A stretch of DNA of 64,000 nt, taken from Magnetospirillum sp. 15-1 (GTDB lineage Bacteria; Pseudomonadota; Alphaproteobacteria; Rhodospirillales; Magnetospirillaceae). Position 1 is the stretch's first letter. The number at the start of each line of letters is the position of its first letter. Below, piece after piece: positions 57,201 through 62,500 of this stretch. The notes below the pieces were generated by a model, which made no database searches, had not been told where the DNA came from, and worked only from the letters and a program-made list of their open reading frames with translations. The DNA lies in NCBI RefSeq assembly GCF_900184795.1, contig NZ_FXXN01000026.1, positions 248,001 to 312,000 of the forward strand, given 5' to 3'. A program made the position numbers and the translations under genes.

Positions 57201-59537
57201 GCCGTACGGGGCGGCCAGGTGCTGCGCAGGGTCCTGCGCCCCGCCCGGTTGCCAGCGGCGCCATCGCCCTGGGGCCGGGACGGCACCTATGTGATCGTCG
57301 GCGGCGCCGGTGGCGTGGGGGGGCTGTTCGCCCGGACGCTGGCGCGCGAGGCCAAGGCCAGGATCGCTCTGGTCGGCCGCCGTGCCCCCGATTCCGGGAT
57401 CGGGGAGGTGCTGGCGGCGATCGGGCGCGACGGCGGCGAGGGAATCTACGTCCAGGCCGACGCCGCCGACCCGCGGGCGCTGGAGGACGCGCTCGCCGGA
57501 GTGGAGGCGTCACTGGGGCCGATCGGCTGTATCGTCCATGGGGCCATGACCCTCGACGACCGCCCCTTCGCCCGGATGACCGAGGACGCCTTCCTCGGCC
57601 CCTTCCGCTCCAAGGCCGCGGTGGCCCAGTGCTTGGCCGGGGCCGCGCGGCGCCGCGATGCGGAACTGCTTTTCTTCTCCTCGGTCCAGACCCTGCTCTG
57701 CAATGCCGGCCAGGCCAATTACGCCGCCGGCTGCGCGTGGCAGGACGCCCTGGCCGACCACCTCAAGGTGGAGGGATTACCGGTCCGGGTGGTGCAATGG
57801 GGCTATTGGGGCGAGGTGGGCGCCGTCGCCACCCCGGCCCACCGCGCCCGCATGGCGGAACTCGGCATCGGTTCCGTCGGACCGGCGGAAGGGATGGCGG
57901 CCCTGGGCCGCATGGCGGCGGGCGGGGTCTCGCCGCTGGTGGTGGCGGCGGGCACCCCGCAGGCGCTTGCCGCCCTGGGAGTGGTGGAAGAGGACGACCC
58001 GCCGCCACCCGCCCTGTCCGCCGCGCTGGAGGCGCTGGAACTGGCAAGCCGGCAGGCCGCGCTGACGGCCCTGGCCGAAGCGGGCGCCTTCGACCTCGGG
58101 GGGGAATGGCGGACGGTGGAGAGGGCGCGCGGGACCCTGGGCGTCGTCGCGCGCCAGGAGCGACTGTTCGCGGCCCTTGTGGACATGCTGGCGGCTTCTC
58201 GGTTGCTGGAGCGGGACGGCGACAGGCTGCGCCTCACCCCCACGGGCCGGGACGCCGCGAACCGCGAGGCCCTCGAGCGGTCGCTGGCCGGAACGGTCGG
58301 GCGCCATCCCGCCGTCGCTGCCCATATCGGCCTTCTCCGGCATTGCGCCGACGCCCTGGTCGCCGTTCTGTCGGGCCGCAGCCAGGGCACCGACGTCCTG
58401 CTGCCCGGCGGCACCATGACCCTGATCGAGCCCATCTATCGGGGAAACGAGATCGCCGACCGCCAGAACCGCGCCGTCGCCCAATGGATACGCCGCGAGG
58501 TCGCGGCGAAGCTGGAACTGGGCGCCGGCCCGCTTCGCCTCGTGGAAATCGGGGCGGGCACGGGCGGCACCAGCGCCTTCGTGCTGGAAACCCTGGCGGA
58601 CCGGGGCGATGCCGTGGGCTATTGGTACACCGATCTGTCCAAGGCCTTCCTCCAGCATGGCTGGAGGCAGTTCCACCCCAACCATTCCTTCACCCGCTTC
58701 GAGGTGCTGGACATCACCCGGCCGCCGCCCGAGGAGACCTTCCCGCGCCACAGCTACGACATCGCCCTGGCGGCCAACGTGCTGCACGCGGTGCCGGATA
58801 TCCGCGCCGGTATTTCCCATCTGGCGCAATTGCTCAAGGGGGGCGGCTGCCTCGTATTGAACGAACTGACGGCGATCCAGTCCTTCAACACCGTTACGTT
58901 CGGCCAGCTCGACGGCTGGTGGGCGGCGACCGATTCCGGGCGCCGCCTCTCCAACACGCCGCTGCTGAGCCTTGCCGGCTGGCGCCGCGAACTGGGCGAT
59001 GCCGGCTTCAGCATCGAGAAGGTGCGCGACGACGGGCTGGGTCTGACCGTCCTGCTGGCCCGCTACGAGCGCCGGACCGAACCGGCGGCCGTGCCGGCGG
59101 AATATCCGATCGCGAAGGCACCGCCGGTTCGCCCGTCCCGATCGGGCGGGGAGGGAACGGTTCACGACGCCATCCTCGACACCCTGGCGGGCGTGCTTCG
59201 GATGGACCGGGCCGAGATCGATCCGGCCCGCTCCTACGTGGACCACGGCGTCGATTCCATCCTGGCGGTGGAGACGGCGAGGCAACTCGGCGCCCGCCTG
59301 GGGATCGAACTGCGGCCCACCGACCTGTTCAACCATCCCACGGTGAACCGGCTGGCCGAGCATATCGCCCGGAATTTCGCCCCGGCGGATGGGCTCGCGG
59401 AGCCATCGAGGCCCACTCCCGCCCCCCCGGCCGATGGTGACGGCGAGGATGATCCGCTGATGCGGGTTCTCCTCGGCCTCCAGCGGGGCGAGGTCAGCGT
59501 CGAGGAAGCCGAGGCGCTGCTGGAGCCGGCGCCATGA
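39204..59537 (+). CDS. trans-AT polyketide synthase, five modules
   Basis: A 6,777-aa modular type I PKS. Domain order: KS1-(AT remnant)-KR-ACP | KS2-DH-KR-ACP | KS3-(inserted ACP-like)-ECH-ACP | KS4-DH-KR-ACP | KS5-KR-cMT-ACP, then a C-terminal docking helix (LMRVLLGLQRGEVSVEEAEALLE). All five KS have the active Cys (C182, C1625, C3021, C4154, C5531) and both His; all five module ACPs have the Ser for phosphopantetheine (S1384, S2778, S3907, S5291, S6685). No module has a working AT, so malonyl units must be loaded by a separate AT not seen here. The start is forced: an in-frame TAG lies at 39198 and KS1 begins within 12 residues, but no ribosome site is visible. It lacks any loading domain. 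The stop overlaps the next PKS start (ATGA). Confidence 0.95.
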   Translation: MGKKKHLSRDQRATAIVGLSLRLPKSPDAEALMDNLEAGFDAIAEIPGGRWPIASTYDPDPSAPGKSISKWCGLLDGVEEFDNRFFNLAPAEAATMDPQQRLLLEEVWRCVENSGLGFDRLRRIRTGVYVGFMATDFLQALAAPELETQAGHALGGYACGLAGRVSYALGLSGPSVPLDAACASSLVALHQARRALMDGEIDAAIVAGVSLNLAPWKYVSFSKARMLSPTGRCRTFDAAADGYVPGDGVVATLLLRAGDARKAGATIHALVRGSAVNHCGDSVFITAPSVAAQEEVIAGAIAESGVAAEQITYVEAHGTGTSLGDPIEVEGLRRAFARFTPRTGFARIGSVKSNVGHLEGAAGLAGLAKLVMMMRRRVMVPTVNLATVNPVIDFGRTPFSPALRREEWHPARPGAPLAAGLSSFGMSGTNAHAVLTSDTHRPKRRKKAEPPGLFLLSARSPEALDEMASAWRRFARTGARVGARLGVADVCGTLATGRAAFRCRAGMLLSPGDDPAEAVSALRRRDASAGPWAVLLRDASGVGPHDGGAGTLDALYRKARPKGKLWETSDPRVEGLRHSLALLGALERLGFAPRRLAGEGAGLWAALVASGQITKSEAVRAIRNPKAAGRIRPRRPTVPFFDPVAGAWRRPLVPDAGYVSALVEGLRASTPRLRALVRPIQPLAEYQPTFQRFLAPWEDLKASAPADRELIGFLGLRDAMRQLGRRWQLSQAPDRLDPRAAEAEALLAGGILGRETLVELLEGADPAEVAARLANAFVGDERAEDFPLLADRGGGDRIGDLAGWIADAERAPRPLPEDAAMRWLVLGGASVPSVPAVACEPSPLVARLPEALCLDLWLEGTDLSWDKVFPDRSFRRVEVPGTAFRRNRFPIGRSGLAQAGGAESVPPPAAVAGLSHGHLYRPAWERERETETAAPAAGFETVMVLGADDARRAELASHFARTGALVWTGGLDPAFPESPAGRWAMVLLLPGDTGDADAMLDGPVRGLFDVLKRLGATERLTLVSVAPAGITAGLAAGWLAALSEERAFGAVRAVELDGGTLGMLPGLTAAAAGFARIALRPDGAWRFGLAEERPRPAASARPLDGTWIVTGGAGALGLMTASALAARGADSVLLLGRRAAPPIPAEIRAGARIHYRACDVTAAASLGRVLEEARSRGTIRGVIHGAGVLDDRLFAGKDWNGFRSVVAPKLTGALLLDRLTRGDPLALFAVYASVVGVFGNVGQTDYAAANSALDALVHRRIAEGAPGRSVALDWGLWRGAGMGGADAEERFDRMGLPPLDPAAGNAILGSALDLNLEGQWVALGGPMARAAEPEPAPALSRPSSGDADAEAIARYLAGRVAAFTGQGPDRIAPEDSFFELGVGSVQLMELTQDLSRHFAGVTPTLPFQRTSIAQMAAFLAGQAVLEPLPGRAAGPPRSASAIPAQVEAAAPARREKASEPDAVAIIGMAGRYPDSENLSRFWQALSDGHDCVRPAPPERRGDGGPARVPPGQRGGWLADVEAFDPLFFNISFREAEQMDPQQRLMLEVAWETLEHAGYARRGRRAGSSVGLFVGVMWNEYSLHTQEQRERTGAWGGPGSLYWAIANRVSYALDLTGPSMAVDTACSSSLTALHLAVQSIVSGDCDMALAGGVNLSIHPSKYDYLREGRFLSSEGLCRSFGEGGDGYVPGEGVGAVLLKPLARALADGDSIHGVIRGTSVNHGGRAAGFTVPNPTAQAALIRRALHRAGVSPAEIGYVECHGTGTALGDPIEIAALAEAFGPGLPGGSIPIGSVKSNIGHLEAAAGIAAVSKVLLALSHGWLPKSLHAEVRNARIDFAATPFRVLDAGERWQGPRRAAVSSFGAGGANAHAVIEAGPLPPVRAPASGTLAFPLSARTRDSLGRFARALRDALPGLDLRDVAHTLQTGRKDFAARAVVVAGHPDVLADALGALARGEGHPALRVGRAEEGVAPPAVDAADLGTKALAEAWASGAAIVWPPVADGRMVGLPTYRFARERYWVGGLAPAPAPAAGQRFTFDLAADHMVIAHHVVGGHRILPAAAGLEMMRSALVRLGHGPAQLFDLAWVRPVTAEDAPKAVAVSAEETGDGLVAVSLGDDGGISVRARADTRPPPPVHDSIPVAGRILAPAEAYRAFARMGLAYGPAFQAIRELRLGDAVAVARLERPECWGRPEQGEVLPPGLVDAGLQAALALLAASGSADAFLPVTMGRVAWWRPMPHRVTAVVRLAPGDGRLRHADIRFLDDDGMVVAALDRVGLLRVDVASAFPPAAALAFSREAWREAPGKPAPPAPLLLVAPRDEIDAWSGAAMAQGLGRDGLVALDRARPDGGRLAPLAGVPVRALFVAGADDDGQALLALTQALMAAGLHDVELVAAFPSPAPGARPLSAALGGFARSVRTERPDYRFRVAEVVDDDAHRWRETALGELALSDPGAVELRLAHGSRLVRVTEALPPPPATVPFAADSGGVHLITGGLGGLGLLFAGWLADRGARRIALLGRSAPSADARAEIDALAARGVDVLVTEADLSLPGETERAVSRITAELGPIVGVIHSAGVTRDSLVRGKRAEDWEKVVAPKVAGTLALDRATQGQPLGYFVLFSSISGILGNPGQADYAFANRFLDAFAEWREDERRAGRRRGRTQAIDWPLWRMGRGMGAGLDEAAMAQIRDAMGTEALTPSQGLAAFEAAFALGGPQILVTLPVEGKAAPAIVASGPPGRSPVDETRLGAALAYVTEKLCRETRIPADRIGSRQSFEAFGIDSVMVVNLTRSFEADFGPLPKTLFFEHRNPAALAAHLAELRPDIFGPRFPGESGAPAPAAPRSDPYSPSPSPSPATADEPIAVIGLAGRYPKAPDLERFWLNLKDGVDAITEVPAERWDHSALFDPGGRDGGAVYGKWGGFLDGVDLFDPLVFGISPKDARLMDPQERLFLETARHALEDAGYATQSLTRQVVGVFAGAMWGQYELLGAGAVEGPVPASSFAGIANRVSFCLDLTGPSLTVDTMCSSSLTAVHLAIESLRRGECTMALAGGVNLTIDPNKYRQLAQGRFLSTDGRCRSFGEGGDGYVPGEGVGVAVLKPLSVAQADGDRIMAVLRGNAINHGGRGNGFTVPGVDAQAGAVAGALGRSGVPAESISYIETHGTGTSLGDPIEIAGLAKAFRAAGVPAGWRCAIGSAKSSIGHLEAAAGVAGLTKLVLQLGRGELVPSLHADTLNSNIEWDKVPFRLQRRAGPWIPARGPDGAPWPRRAGLSAFGAGGSNAHLVVEEYLSPARVPDRVAGPVLLPLSARTPGSLRQAARQLLDTLPPAADGEGAQSVALAALADVLGTGAGDISVDDHPSDLGMDQAALLEWIGRLDARFGTRLTLEFCVSAPSLKAIIAQLPGFSGEASPVLADIAFTLQTGREPMAERLALVAADTGQVRAALAAFLDGRSPAGLHQGRATHAPADAGTRAAQALANGDLAALAALWVEGGEVPWPALHGNARRRRVRLPPYPYERQRYWYEPATPASTLPAPAPSTPAGDEAARIADWEIRARSWTGDTVTLETVEGEIALVTMRDRVNRNMFTDDLVLGLVKAFTAIQEEARHKAVVVTGADGIFSMGATPQILTDIAESRARFSDIPFMYRGLLDCDVPVIAAIQGHASGGGLLFGLYADMVVMAEESLFSAVFTRYGFTPGMGATLILKERLGANVATRMMYTGQSFAGSELKALGAQATFAPASDVGGQALSLARSLADKPRETLKTLKRELAGRLLAELPAVIEKELAMHAATFGSDEVRRRLDRLTRQPEPEAEAGSRPAASPAPPPAPPPAPPGRVRLRPLAAPHQPAPHQPIRLAPLAAAAPPDPTPMVATVARVETGDIAGALTAMLARALQMDPKDIPGDVPFLDLGLDSIGGVELAHAINARFATRLEASDLYDHPTLQRLAAIVGERVPAVPGNMAGKETPPAPLSPELGPKLGPELGPDVPPSDAIAVIGMACRYPGADDADELWDLLLAGADRVAEIPAGRWDVAGFYDPDPEADRRCVSKWGGFLDDVAGFDAEFFGLSPMEAEIMDPQQRIVLEECWHALENAAIAADTLSAARCGVFMGAAAGDYEELVRQAGQDGTAHAFLGLSPSILSARIAYHLNLKGPCLAMDTACSSSLVAVHEACRSLKDGESDLALAGGVIVMSTPRLHLRSGKTGMLSPTGRCRPFDAGADGIALAEGVGVVVLKRLSMALADGDPIRAVIRGSGMNQDGRTNGITAPSARSQAELEARVLVQARVAAATIGYVETHGTGTPLGDPIEVKALAETFRDSAFRAGTCALGSVKANIGHATVAAGVAGLIKAVLCVETGLVPPMPHFREPNPRIDLGATPFFINRETVAWPRPGPRRAAVSAFGFSGTNAHVVLEQAPPAPAPAPGTSPVLIPISSRTVTALARAVRNLARVLRRPDAPALADVAHTLILGRQPMPERAAFVAGDLAGLVRQLDAWTPGDGHRGGNGPLHAAAEAWTGGAEIDLRPLAPPGRRIGLPGYPFDHQRHWLAPVPAARPPQSGNHPLIPVREADGFSARFTGDEFFLADHVATGRRILPAAAFLEMAIAARRAVTGCVPAGLAELAWSVPVEERDGAVPPVRLRFKGEAFTVTAGLGGADETVCTGEVLPGEPAAAASESPEAIAVRCPRRVAGADIYQAFRAKGLIHGPGFRWIEEAWAGDGEALVRLRVPATDEPFVLHPGRLDAALQGVILLIDPDLGDHSLHLPVRMARVSLHHAPAGAAWAHIRRSSDGADEDERCSFDVRIMDRAGRLLVAVDGFTLRRVTRAAASLVLLVPTWREAELERPAGGVGRVLLITGDAELSSAAASRGLATALPDETAIPDDTEAVVLVFAGGGDPTRALAASHGAATGLLRRGGTARLLLASRGAGGPDPVQASAGFLRSLMKESERISTGALSLGSLDAAAAIDALLAELHAPSGSVARIENGRRMSAALAETVAGVVAAPWREGGHYLITGGMGRLGLAVADSLARRYRARLSLVGRRPAGPAEIAEIDRAGGEVLPLAIDITTPDGARAAVERAKARFGAIHGVIHAAGLVRDSMLRSKPLDDALAVLAPKVAVGELDRVLAEEPLDLFVLFSSIAASQGWPGQTDYAFANGWLDGFAEWRDAECRAGRRSGRTISVQWPYWADGGMEMDAETFKAAATPLGVVPLATPDGLTALDAALATGGPVVMPLVGNAPDIRRHFLAAAPAGGGRAAPGTHSTELAGRLYARLAAEVEELLKLPSARIAPDRRLTEYGFDSITLTRFANRLNRQFGLNLSPALFFERPSLASLGEALLERHRAAMAAHLGVEEAAAPAPAAPPHPVSMPVPEAEADDAIAIVGMAGVMPGSKDLDAFWEHLAACDDLVTEIPSDRWDWRRHADRPGASKWGAFLDRVDLFDARFFGISPREAELMDPQQRLFIETVWHAIEDSGQRPGDLAGSDTGLFVGVATSDYWELLQSSGIAVEAHTATGNSHSLLPNRISYLLDLRGPSEPVDTACSSSLVALARAADAIQRGDCGMAIAGGANIMLTPSLYVAFGKAGMLSPDGRCKTFDESANGYVRGEGVGAVVLKPLSRALADGNRVHAVLRGWAINHGGRAASLTAPNPNAQARAIQAALAHAGIDPSGISYVETHGTGTPLGDPVEVEGLKMVFRDTDRPPCWLGSVKSVIGHLEAAAGIAGLIKVLLAMRHRTLPGNGLLKKLNPHIHLDGSPLRVLTQTRPWDGAWPLRAGISSFGFGGANAHVVVESFDAAQPSRLPALPPTSFQRRRYWPKAAQVAPAPEAAAVERMLFLADWVPAAGAADVAPEAGGVLVAVEGADETLVAVLGRCHAGSAVQVTPLAHPSIPEGLRHVHILLDPRPGESGADDAGAEQPLPLALFRLLRQLLAQGYAERDLDITLVASGAVAPPVGRPAAAACFAVLRAAGREYPRWAVRCLDLDPGSADPAAGLAALLARDDGADDFGRPLAVRGGQVLRRVLRPARLPAAPSPWGRDGTYVIVGGAGGVGGLFARTLAREAKARIALVGRRAPDSGIGEVLAAIGRDGGEGIYVQADAADPRALEDALAGVEASLGPIGCIVHGAMTLDDRPFARMTEDAFLGPFRSKAAVAQCLAGAARRRDAELLFFSSVQTLLCNAGQANYAAGCAWQDALADHLKVEGLPVRVVQWGYWGEVGAVATPAHRARMAELGIGSVGPAEGMAALGRMAAGGVSPLVVAAGTPQALAALGVVEEDDPPPPALSAALEALELASRQAALTALAEAGAFDLGGEWRTVERARGTLGVVARQERLFAALVDMLAASRLLERDGDRLRLTPTGRDAANREALERSLAGTVGRHPAVAAHIGLLRHCADALVAVLSGRSQGTDVLLPGGTMTLIEPIYRGNEIADRQNRAVAQWIRREVAAKLELGAGPLRLVEIGAGTGGTSAFVLETLADRGDAVGYWYTDLSKAFLQHGWRQFHPNHSFTRFEVLDITRPPPEETFPRHSYDIALAANVLHAVPDIRAGISHLAQLLKGGGCLVLNELTAIQSFNTVTFGQLDGWWAATDSGRRLSNTPLLSLAGWRRELGDAGFSIEKVRDDGLGLTVLLARYERRTEPAAVPAEYPIAKAPPVRPSRSGGEGTVHDAILDTLAGVLRMDRAEIDPARSYVDHGVDSILAVETARQLGARLGIELRPTDLFNHPTVNRLAEHIARNFAPADGLAEPSRPTPAPPADGDGEDDPLMRVLLGLQRGEVSVEEAEALLEPAP
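39240..43490 (+). other. PKS module 1: KS - AT remnant - KR - ACP
   Basis: KS1 (39240-40515) has DAACASSL (C182), EAHGTGT and NVGHLEGAAG. The first Ala replaces the usual Thr of DTACSSS, a small deviation. Residues from about 40880 to 41300 resemble a degraded acyltransferase: LALLGALERLGFAPRRLAGE and GAGLWAALVASGQITKSEAV, with the nucleophile elbow GHSxG reading GEGAG. KR1 (42517-43110): VTGGAGALG, Lys in VVAPKLTGA, Ser in YASVVG, Tyr in TDYAAANSALD, and an LDD motif predicting a D-configured alcohol. ACP1 (43255-43470) has GVGSVQLM. Confidence 0.85.
43579..47690 (+). other. PKS module 2: KS - DH - KR - ACP
   Basis: KS2 (43579-44820): DTACSSS (C1625), ECHGTGT, NIGHLEAAAG. A post-KS linker ends in LPTYRFARERYWV. 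DH2 (45300-46060): catalytic HHVVGGHRILP, YGPAF, and D-x3-Q in GLVDAGLQAAL. KR2 (46653-47200): TGGLGGLGLL, Lys in VVAPKVAGT, Ser in LFSSISGI, Tyr in ADYAFANRFLD; the Asp of TRDS predicts a D-alcohol, then dehydration to an alkene. ACP2 (47440-47650): FGIDSVMV. This module should add a double bond. Confidence 0.88.
47770..51110 (+). other. PKS module 3: KS - inserted ACP-like - ECH - ACP
   Basis: KS3 (47770-49045): DTMCSSS (C3021), ETHGTGT, SSIGHLEAAAG. Inside the post-KS linker, after SARTPGSLRQAARQLLDTL, stands a carrier-like fold (about 49190-49400) with LGMDQAALLEW, where Gln3360 takes the place of the phosphopantetheine Ser. The linker then resumes (LADIAFTLQTGREPMAERLA). A crotonase domain follows (49830-50610): VVTGADGIFSMGA, IQGHASGGGLLFGLYADMVV and YGFTPGMGATLILKE, very like PksI-type ECH2 of beta-branching systems. 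A Pro-rich linker leads to ACP3 (50820-51045, LGLDSIGGVEL). No KR or DH: the beta-keto would be branched. Confidence 0.85.
51150..55215 (+). other. PKS module 4: KS - DH - KR - ACP
   Basis: KS4 (51150-52420): DTACSSS (C4154), ETHGTGT, NIGHATVAAG (a variant typical of another KS clade than KS2/3/5). DH4 (52855-53640): ADHVATGRRILP and HPGRLDAALQG, both catalytic residues present. KR4 (54199-54780): TGGMGRLGLA, LAPKVAVG, LFSSIAASQG, TDYAFANGWLDG; the Asp of VRDS suggests a D-alcohol. ACP4 (54980-55170): YGFDSITL. Preceded by a short tandem repeat coding ELGPKLGPELGPD. Confidence 0.88.
55305..59460 (+). other. PKS module 5: KS - KR - C-methyltransferase - ACP
   Basis: KS5 (55305-56550): DTACSSS (C5531), ETHGTGT, VIGHLEAAAG. 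KR5 (57282-57860): VGGAGGVGGL, Lys in FRSKAAVAQ, Ser in FFSSVQTL, Tyr in QANYAAGCAWQDAL with Cys where Asn is usual, as in some trans-AT KRs; LDD present. C-methyltransferase (about 58080-59075): SAM loop LVEIGAGTGGTSAFVL and LAANVLHAVPDI, adding an alpha-methyl from SAM. ACP5 (59150-59380): HGVDSILA. The C-terminal tail after 59400 is a docking segment. Confidence 0.88.
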
Positions 59538-62500
59538 CCAAGCCTCGCCCCACGAGAGCCGAAATCCTTCGGGAGGTCAGCGAGCACCGCCTTTCCGCCC
59601 AGGAAGCCGTCGCCCTGCTGAGGGACGCGCCCGGCGGGGCGTCCGCCCCAGGGCGGGGCGGGGCGCCGGGCGCCGGCGGATCGGGCGAACCGGCGCAGAG
59701 CGGCGCCGGTGGGCCACCGGGAGAGCCGGTGGCGGTGATCGGCGCGTCCGGTCGCTTCCCCGGTGCCGACGATCTCGACTCGTTCTGGGCCAATCTGGCC
59801 GAAGGGCGGGACTGCGTCGGCGAGATCCCATCCGAACGCTGGGCGATCGACGGCTTCTTCGATCCCGATCCCCAAGCCGCGGCGCGGAGCATCAGCAAGT
59901 GGGGCGGATTCGTCTCGGGCGCAGATCTGTTCGATCCCCTGTTCTTCAACATCTCGCCCCGCGAAGCCGAGTTGATGGACCCCCAGCAACGACTGTTCCT
60001 GACCGAGGCGTGGCGGGCGCTGGAGGATGCGGGCTATGGCGACTGGAGCTTGGGAGGGCGGCGCGTCGGCACCTTCGTCGGCTGCGCCGAGGGCGATTAC
60101 CAGGAACGCCTGAAGGCCGCCGGGCTGATGGCCGACGCCTATTCGTTCATGGGCAACGCCGCCTCGATCCTTCCCGCCCGCATCGCCTATCTGCTCGACC
60201 TGAAGGGGCCGGCCATCGCGGTGGACACCGCCTGTTCGTCGTCGCTGGTGGCGATCCACCTCGCCTGCGACAGCCTGTGGTCGGGAACATCGGACATGGC
60301 CCTGGCCGGCGGCGTCAGCCTGCTGACCACCCCGCGCATGCATCTGATGTCCAGCAAGGCCGGGATGTTGTCCCCGCGGGGGCGCTGCAGCGCCTTCGAT
60401 TCGGGGGCAGACGGTTTCGTGCCGGCGGAAGGGGTGGGCGTGGTGGTCCTGAAGCGCCTGTCCGACGCGACGCGGGACGGCGACCGCATCCTCGCGGTGA
60501 TCGAAGGTTCGGGCATCAACCAGGACGGCCGCACCAGCGGCATCACCGCCCCCAGCGCGCCGTCGCAGACCAGCCTGGAAACCGGAATCTACCGTAAATT
60601 CGGCATCGACCCCGCCACCATCGCCTATGTGGAGGCGCACGGGACCGGGACGCGGCTGGGCGATCCCATCGAGGTGGAGGCCCTGACCGCGGCCTTCCGC
60701 CAGTTCACCGACAAGGCCGCCTATTGCCGGATCGGTTCGGTCAAGTCCAACATCGGCCATGCGCTGCTGGCCGCCGGCGTGGCCGGATTCATCAAGGTGC
60801 TGCTGTGCCTGCGCCATGGCCGTATCCCGCCGACCCTGCACCTGAAGGAGACGAACCCGTTCATCCCCTTCGCGGGCAGTCCGTTCGTCCCCGCCGACCG
60901 GCCCGTTCCCTGGGAGCCGGGCGGCGATGGCGGCCGGCGCGGCGCGGTCAGCGCCTTCGGCTTCAGCGGCACCAACGCCCACGTGGTGCTGGGAGAATGG
61001 CACGAGGCCGAACCGGCCGAACGGTCCCCTCGGTTTCCGTTGCTGATCACCCTGTCGGCGCACGCGGCCGACGCGCTCAACACCCTGGCCGCCCGGTTGC
61101 GTGACCATGTGGCGGCCCTGGAGAAAGATCGCCTCGGCGACGTCGCCTACACGCTGCTGATGGGCCGCAGCCATTATCCACGCCGCAAGGCATTCGTGGT
61201 CGAGGACCGGCGGGACCTGTTGAACCGCCTGGATGCCTTCCTGGCCGAGGGGGCGGAAACGCGCGCGGCCAGGCCCGACGCCGCCAGCCTGGCCCGGATG
61301 GCGGACGAGACCGGCAAGCTGTTGCGGGCCTTTCCCAGACGGGTGGCGGACATCCGCCCCAGCCTGCCCTCGGCGCTTGGGATGCTGGCCGGGGCTTATG
61401 AGAGAGGCGCCAGGATCGATGCCGGCTGGAAGGCGGTATTCTGCGGCGCCCCCGTTCGCAGGACGGTTCTGCCCAGATATCCGCTGAAGCCCATCCGGTG
61501 CTGGATCGAGGCCGATGCTCCGGTTCCCGCGCGATCCTCTCCGGGGCGATCATTCCCGACGGAAGACCCCCGGTATGCCTCCTGGCTCGAAGACCACGTG
61601 GTGGCCGGCCGGCCGGTCCTGCCCGCCGCCGCCTATCTGGAGGCCGCGCGGGCGGAAGCCGAGGCGCGGGGGCTCCGTGCCGACCTGTTCGAGGATGTGG
61701 CGTGGCTGGCCCCCCACACGCCCGAGGCGGGCTCGCGCCTGTCCTTCGGCCTGGATGGTGAGGACTTCGCCTTTGGTCATGGACCGGCCGTGTTCGCCAG
61801 GGGTCGTCTCTCGGCGGCCGGCCCGGCCGTTCGGCCGGTCGTGACCCTTCCCGAGGGCGAGGCGCTGCCTTCGGCCCTTTCCGAGGGCGAGATCTACCGC
61901 CGGTTCGAGCGCCTGGGCATGAGCTACGGGCCGAGCCTGCGCACCCTCCGCTCGCTGCGGACCGATGGGCGTCGGGTGCTGGCCCAGGTGGGGTCGGGCG
62001 GCGCGGCCGGAACGCCGGCCGGCCTGCCGCCTCCCCTGATGGACGGGGCGTGGCAGGCGGTGATCGGACTTGCCGGGGATGGCGATCCCCTGATGGTGCC
62101 GTCCTCCCTCGGGCGTCTGCGCCTGTTCGCCCCGCTGCCCGATCCGGCCACGGTACTGGTCGAGCGGGTGGCGCGCGACGCTTCCACGCTGGTGGTGGAT
62201 ATCCGCATCGCCGATGCCGAGGGCAATGTCTCCGCCTGGGCCGAAGGGCTGACGTTCCGCACGCCCCTCGCCGCTTCGGAAACCATCCTGATGACGGCGG
62301 CCTGGGATGCGGAGCCGGCTTCGGCCCCGGCTCCGGAGGAAGCGGCCTTCGTCGCCTTCGACGACGCGGCCCACGCCGCCCTCGCGGCTCGTTTCGGGGG
62401 GCATCGGGGATTGCGCCTCGGTCAGGACGCCCAGGGCGACTGGGTGAAACGCCTGGCGCCGGCCAGGGACGTGGTGATGGCGGTGCCCGAGGGCGGGGAG

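Noticed and set aside
39204..59537. A functional acyltransferase domain in the PKS
   Set aside because: No GHSxG elbow with AFHS/YASH-type partner was found in any module; only a degraded remnant in module 1.
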